From: Candidatus Coatesiibacteriota bacterium
Lineage (GTDB): Bacteria; B130-G9
Assembly (NCBI GenBank): GCA_003647755.1
Contig: QMNL01000064.1
Coordinates: 1-7,673, forward strand
Length of the DNA: 7,673 bases
Reading direction: 5' to 3'
Positions within the stretch are counted from its first letter, which is position 1. Every line of letters starts with the position of its first letter. Below are positions 7,526 through 7,673 of the stretch, piece by piece. The notes beneath the pieces were generated by a model. That model worked only from the letters and a program-made list of their open reading frames with translations. It searched no databases and was not told the origin of the DNA. The translations under genes were made by a program, and so were the position numbers.

Positions 7526-7531
7526 TATAAT
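7526..7531 (+). promoter_or_regulatory. Perfect -10 hexamer TATAAT facing right
   Basis: TATAAT on the plus strand overlaps the minus-strand -10 element almost exactly. No convincing -35 box lies 16-18 nt upstream: that stretch is CTCCTC and belongs to the cytochrome's ribosome-binding region. It could drive the possible divergent reading frame at 7593 with a leader of about 55 nt. Confidence 0.25.
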
Positions 7532-7558
7532 ATGCGCCATTTCACCTGCATTCGTCAA
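7527..7558 (-). promoter_or_regulatory. Candidate sigma70-type promoter of the three-gene operon
   Basis: On the minus strand, TTGACG (7558-7553, five of six matches to the -35 consensus) is followed after 20 nt by TATTAT (7532-7527, five of six matches to -10). The spacing is longer than the usual 16-18 nt; CATATT at 18 nt is an alternative -10. Transcription would start near 7520, leaving a leader of about 20 nt before the ATG at 7501. This supports the 7501 start, because the 7540 and 7567 codons would lie upstream of the transcript. Confidence 0.4.
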
Positions 7559-7592
7559 GAACAACAAGCAAAAAAGAGGAGTTTTCGTAATC

Positions 7593-7673
7593 GTGCCCGG
7601 GCCTGCTCAACTGAAGACGTCCTTCCTGCATCCCCGTAAGGGGATGAACCTGAGTAGCCGTAGGTGCAACCTA
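7593..7673 (+). CDS. Possible start of a divergently transcribed gene (partial, uncertain)
   Basis: A frame starting with GTG at 7593 stays open for 27 codons to the right edge (VPGPAQLKTSFLHPRKG, then an in-frame Met and a basic stretch). GAGGAG at 7576-7581 precedes it at 11 nt, slightly long for a Shine-Dalgarno site, and a perfect TATAAT lies further upstream at 7526-7531. An internal ATG at 7644 is another possible start. I recognise no family. Twenty-seven codons without a stop is weak evidence at this base composition, and a hairpin in the same stretch offers a competing, non-coding reading. Confidence 0.25.
   Translation, partial: MPGPAQLKTSFLHPRKGMNLSSRRCNL
7629..7646. other. Perfect 7-bp inverted repeat with GTAA loop
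   Basis: CATCCCC and GGGGATG flank a 4-nt GTAA loop, giving a stable hairpin on either strand. No T-run follows on either strand, so it is not a standard intrinsic terminator. It occurs once in the window. It may be a structured leader, a REP-like element, one edge of an array cut by the window end, or chance pairing inside the possible divergent gene. Confidence 0.5.

Noticed and set aside
7502..7567. TTG start at 7567 for the cytochrome
   Set aside because: It adds 22 residues before a complete signal peptide and would overlap the candidate promoter; no good ribosome binding site precedes it.
7570..7646. Intrinsic terminator reading leftward, formed by the hairpin and the T-run
   Set aside because: The six-T run (7575-7570 on the minus strand) is more than 50 nt from the hairpin, and no stem directly precedes it.
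7621..7673. CRISPR repeat suggested by the CATCCCC-GTAA-GGGGATG palindrome
   Set aside because: Only one copy is present and no second repeat follows at repeat-spacer distance within the window, so an array cannot be supported.

Overview
The window looks like a surface or envelope locus from an uncultured, moderately GC-rich bacterium. Three large genes lie head to tail on the minus strand with 10 and 19 nt gaps, so they very probably form one operon read leftward from about 7520. All three products begin with an export signal, and none resembles a cytoplasmic enzyme. The phylum cannot be fixed from the sequence. Strong GAGGA Shine-Dalgarno sites and the mix of carboxypeptidase-regulatory-like, Ig-like, FN3 and Asp-box domains fit candidate-phylum or deltaproteobacteria-like genomes better than a model organism.

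Layout from the operon start (right) to its end (left). At 7501-5483 is a secreted pentaheme c-type cytochrome of the cytochrome c554 type, with an N-terminal beta domain and a carboxypeptidase-regulatory-like domain before the heme region. At 5472-2626 is a secreted protein with 14 beta-propeller blades, 13 of them carrying an Asp box, followed by a regulatory-like domain and a C-terminal beta domain that resembles the N-terminal domain of the cytochrome. At 2606-1 is the 5' part (868 codons) of a very large exported protein with a GATase-like domain, three related Ig-like repeats marked by a PPNQM-type motif, a Big_5-like domain and FN3 domains. It stays open to the left edge and has no stop in the window, so any method requiring a complete ORF will miss it and leave 2.6 kb apparently empty.

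Right of the operon (7502-7673) is a putative divergent promoter region with overlapping -10 elements on both strands, a short + strand reading frame open to the right edge, and a perfect 7-bp hairpin.

Working model (inference): the three proteins act together outside the cytoplasmic membrane. The cytochrome would provide redox or electron-transfer capacity, and the propeller and Ig/FN3 proteins would provide binding or scaffolding. The main support is co-transcription, common export, and beta domains shared between neighbours. No substrate can be named.
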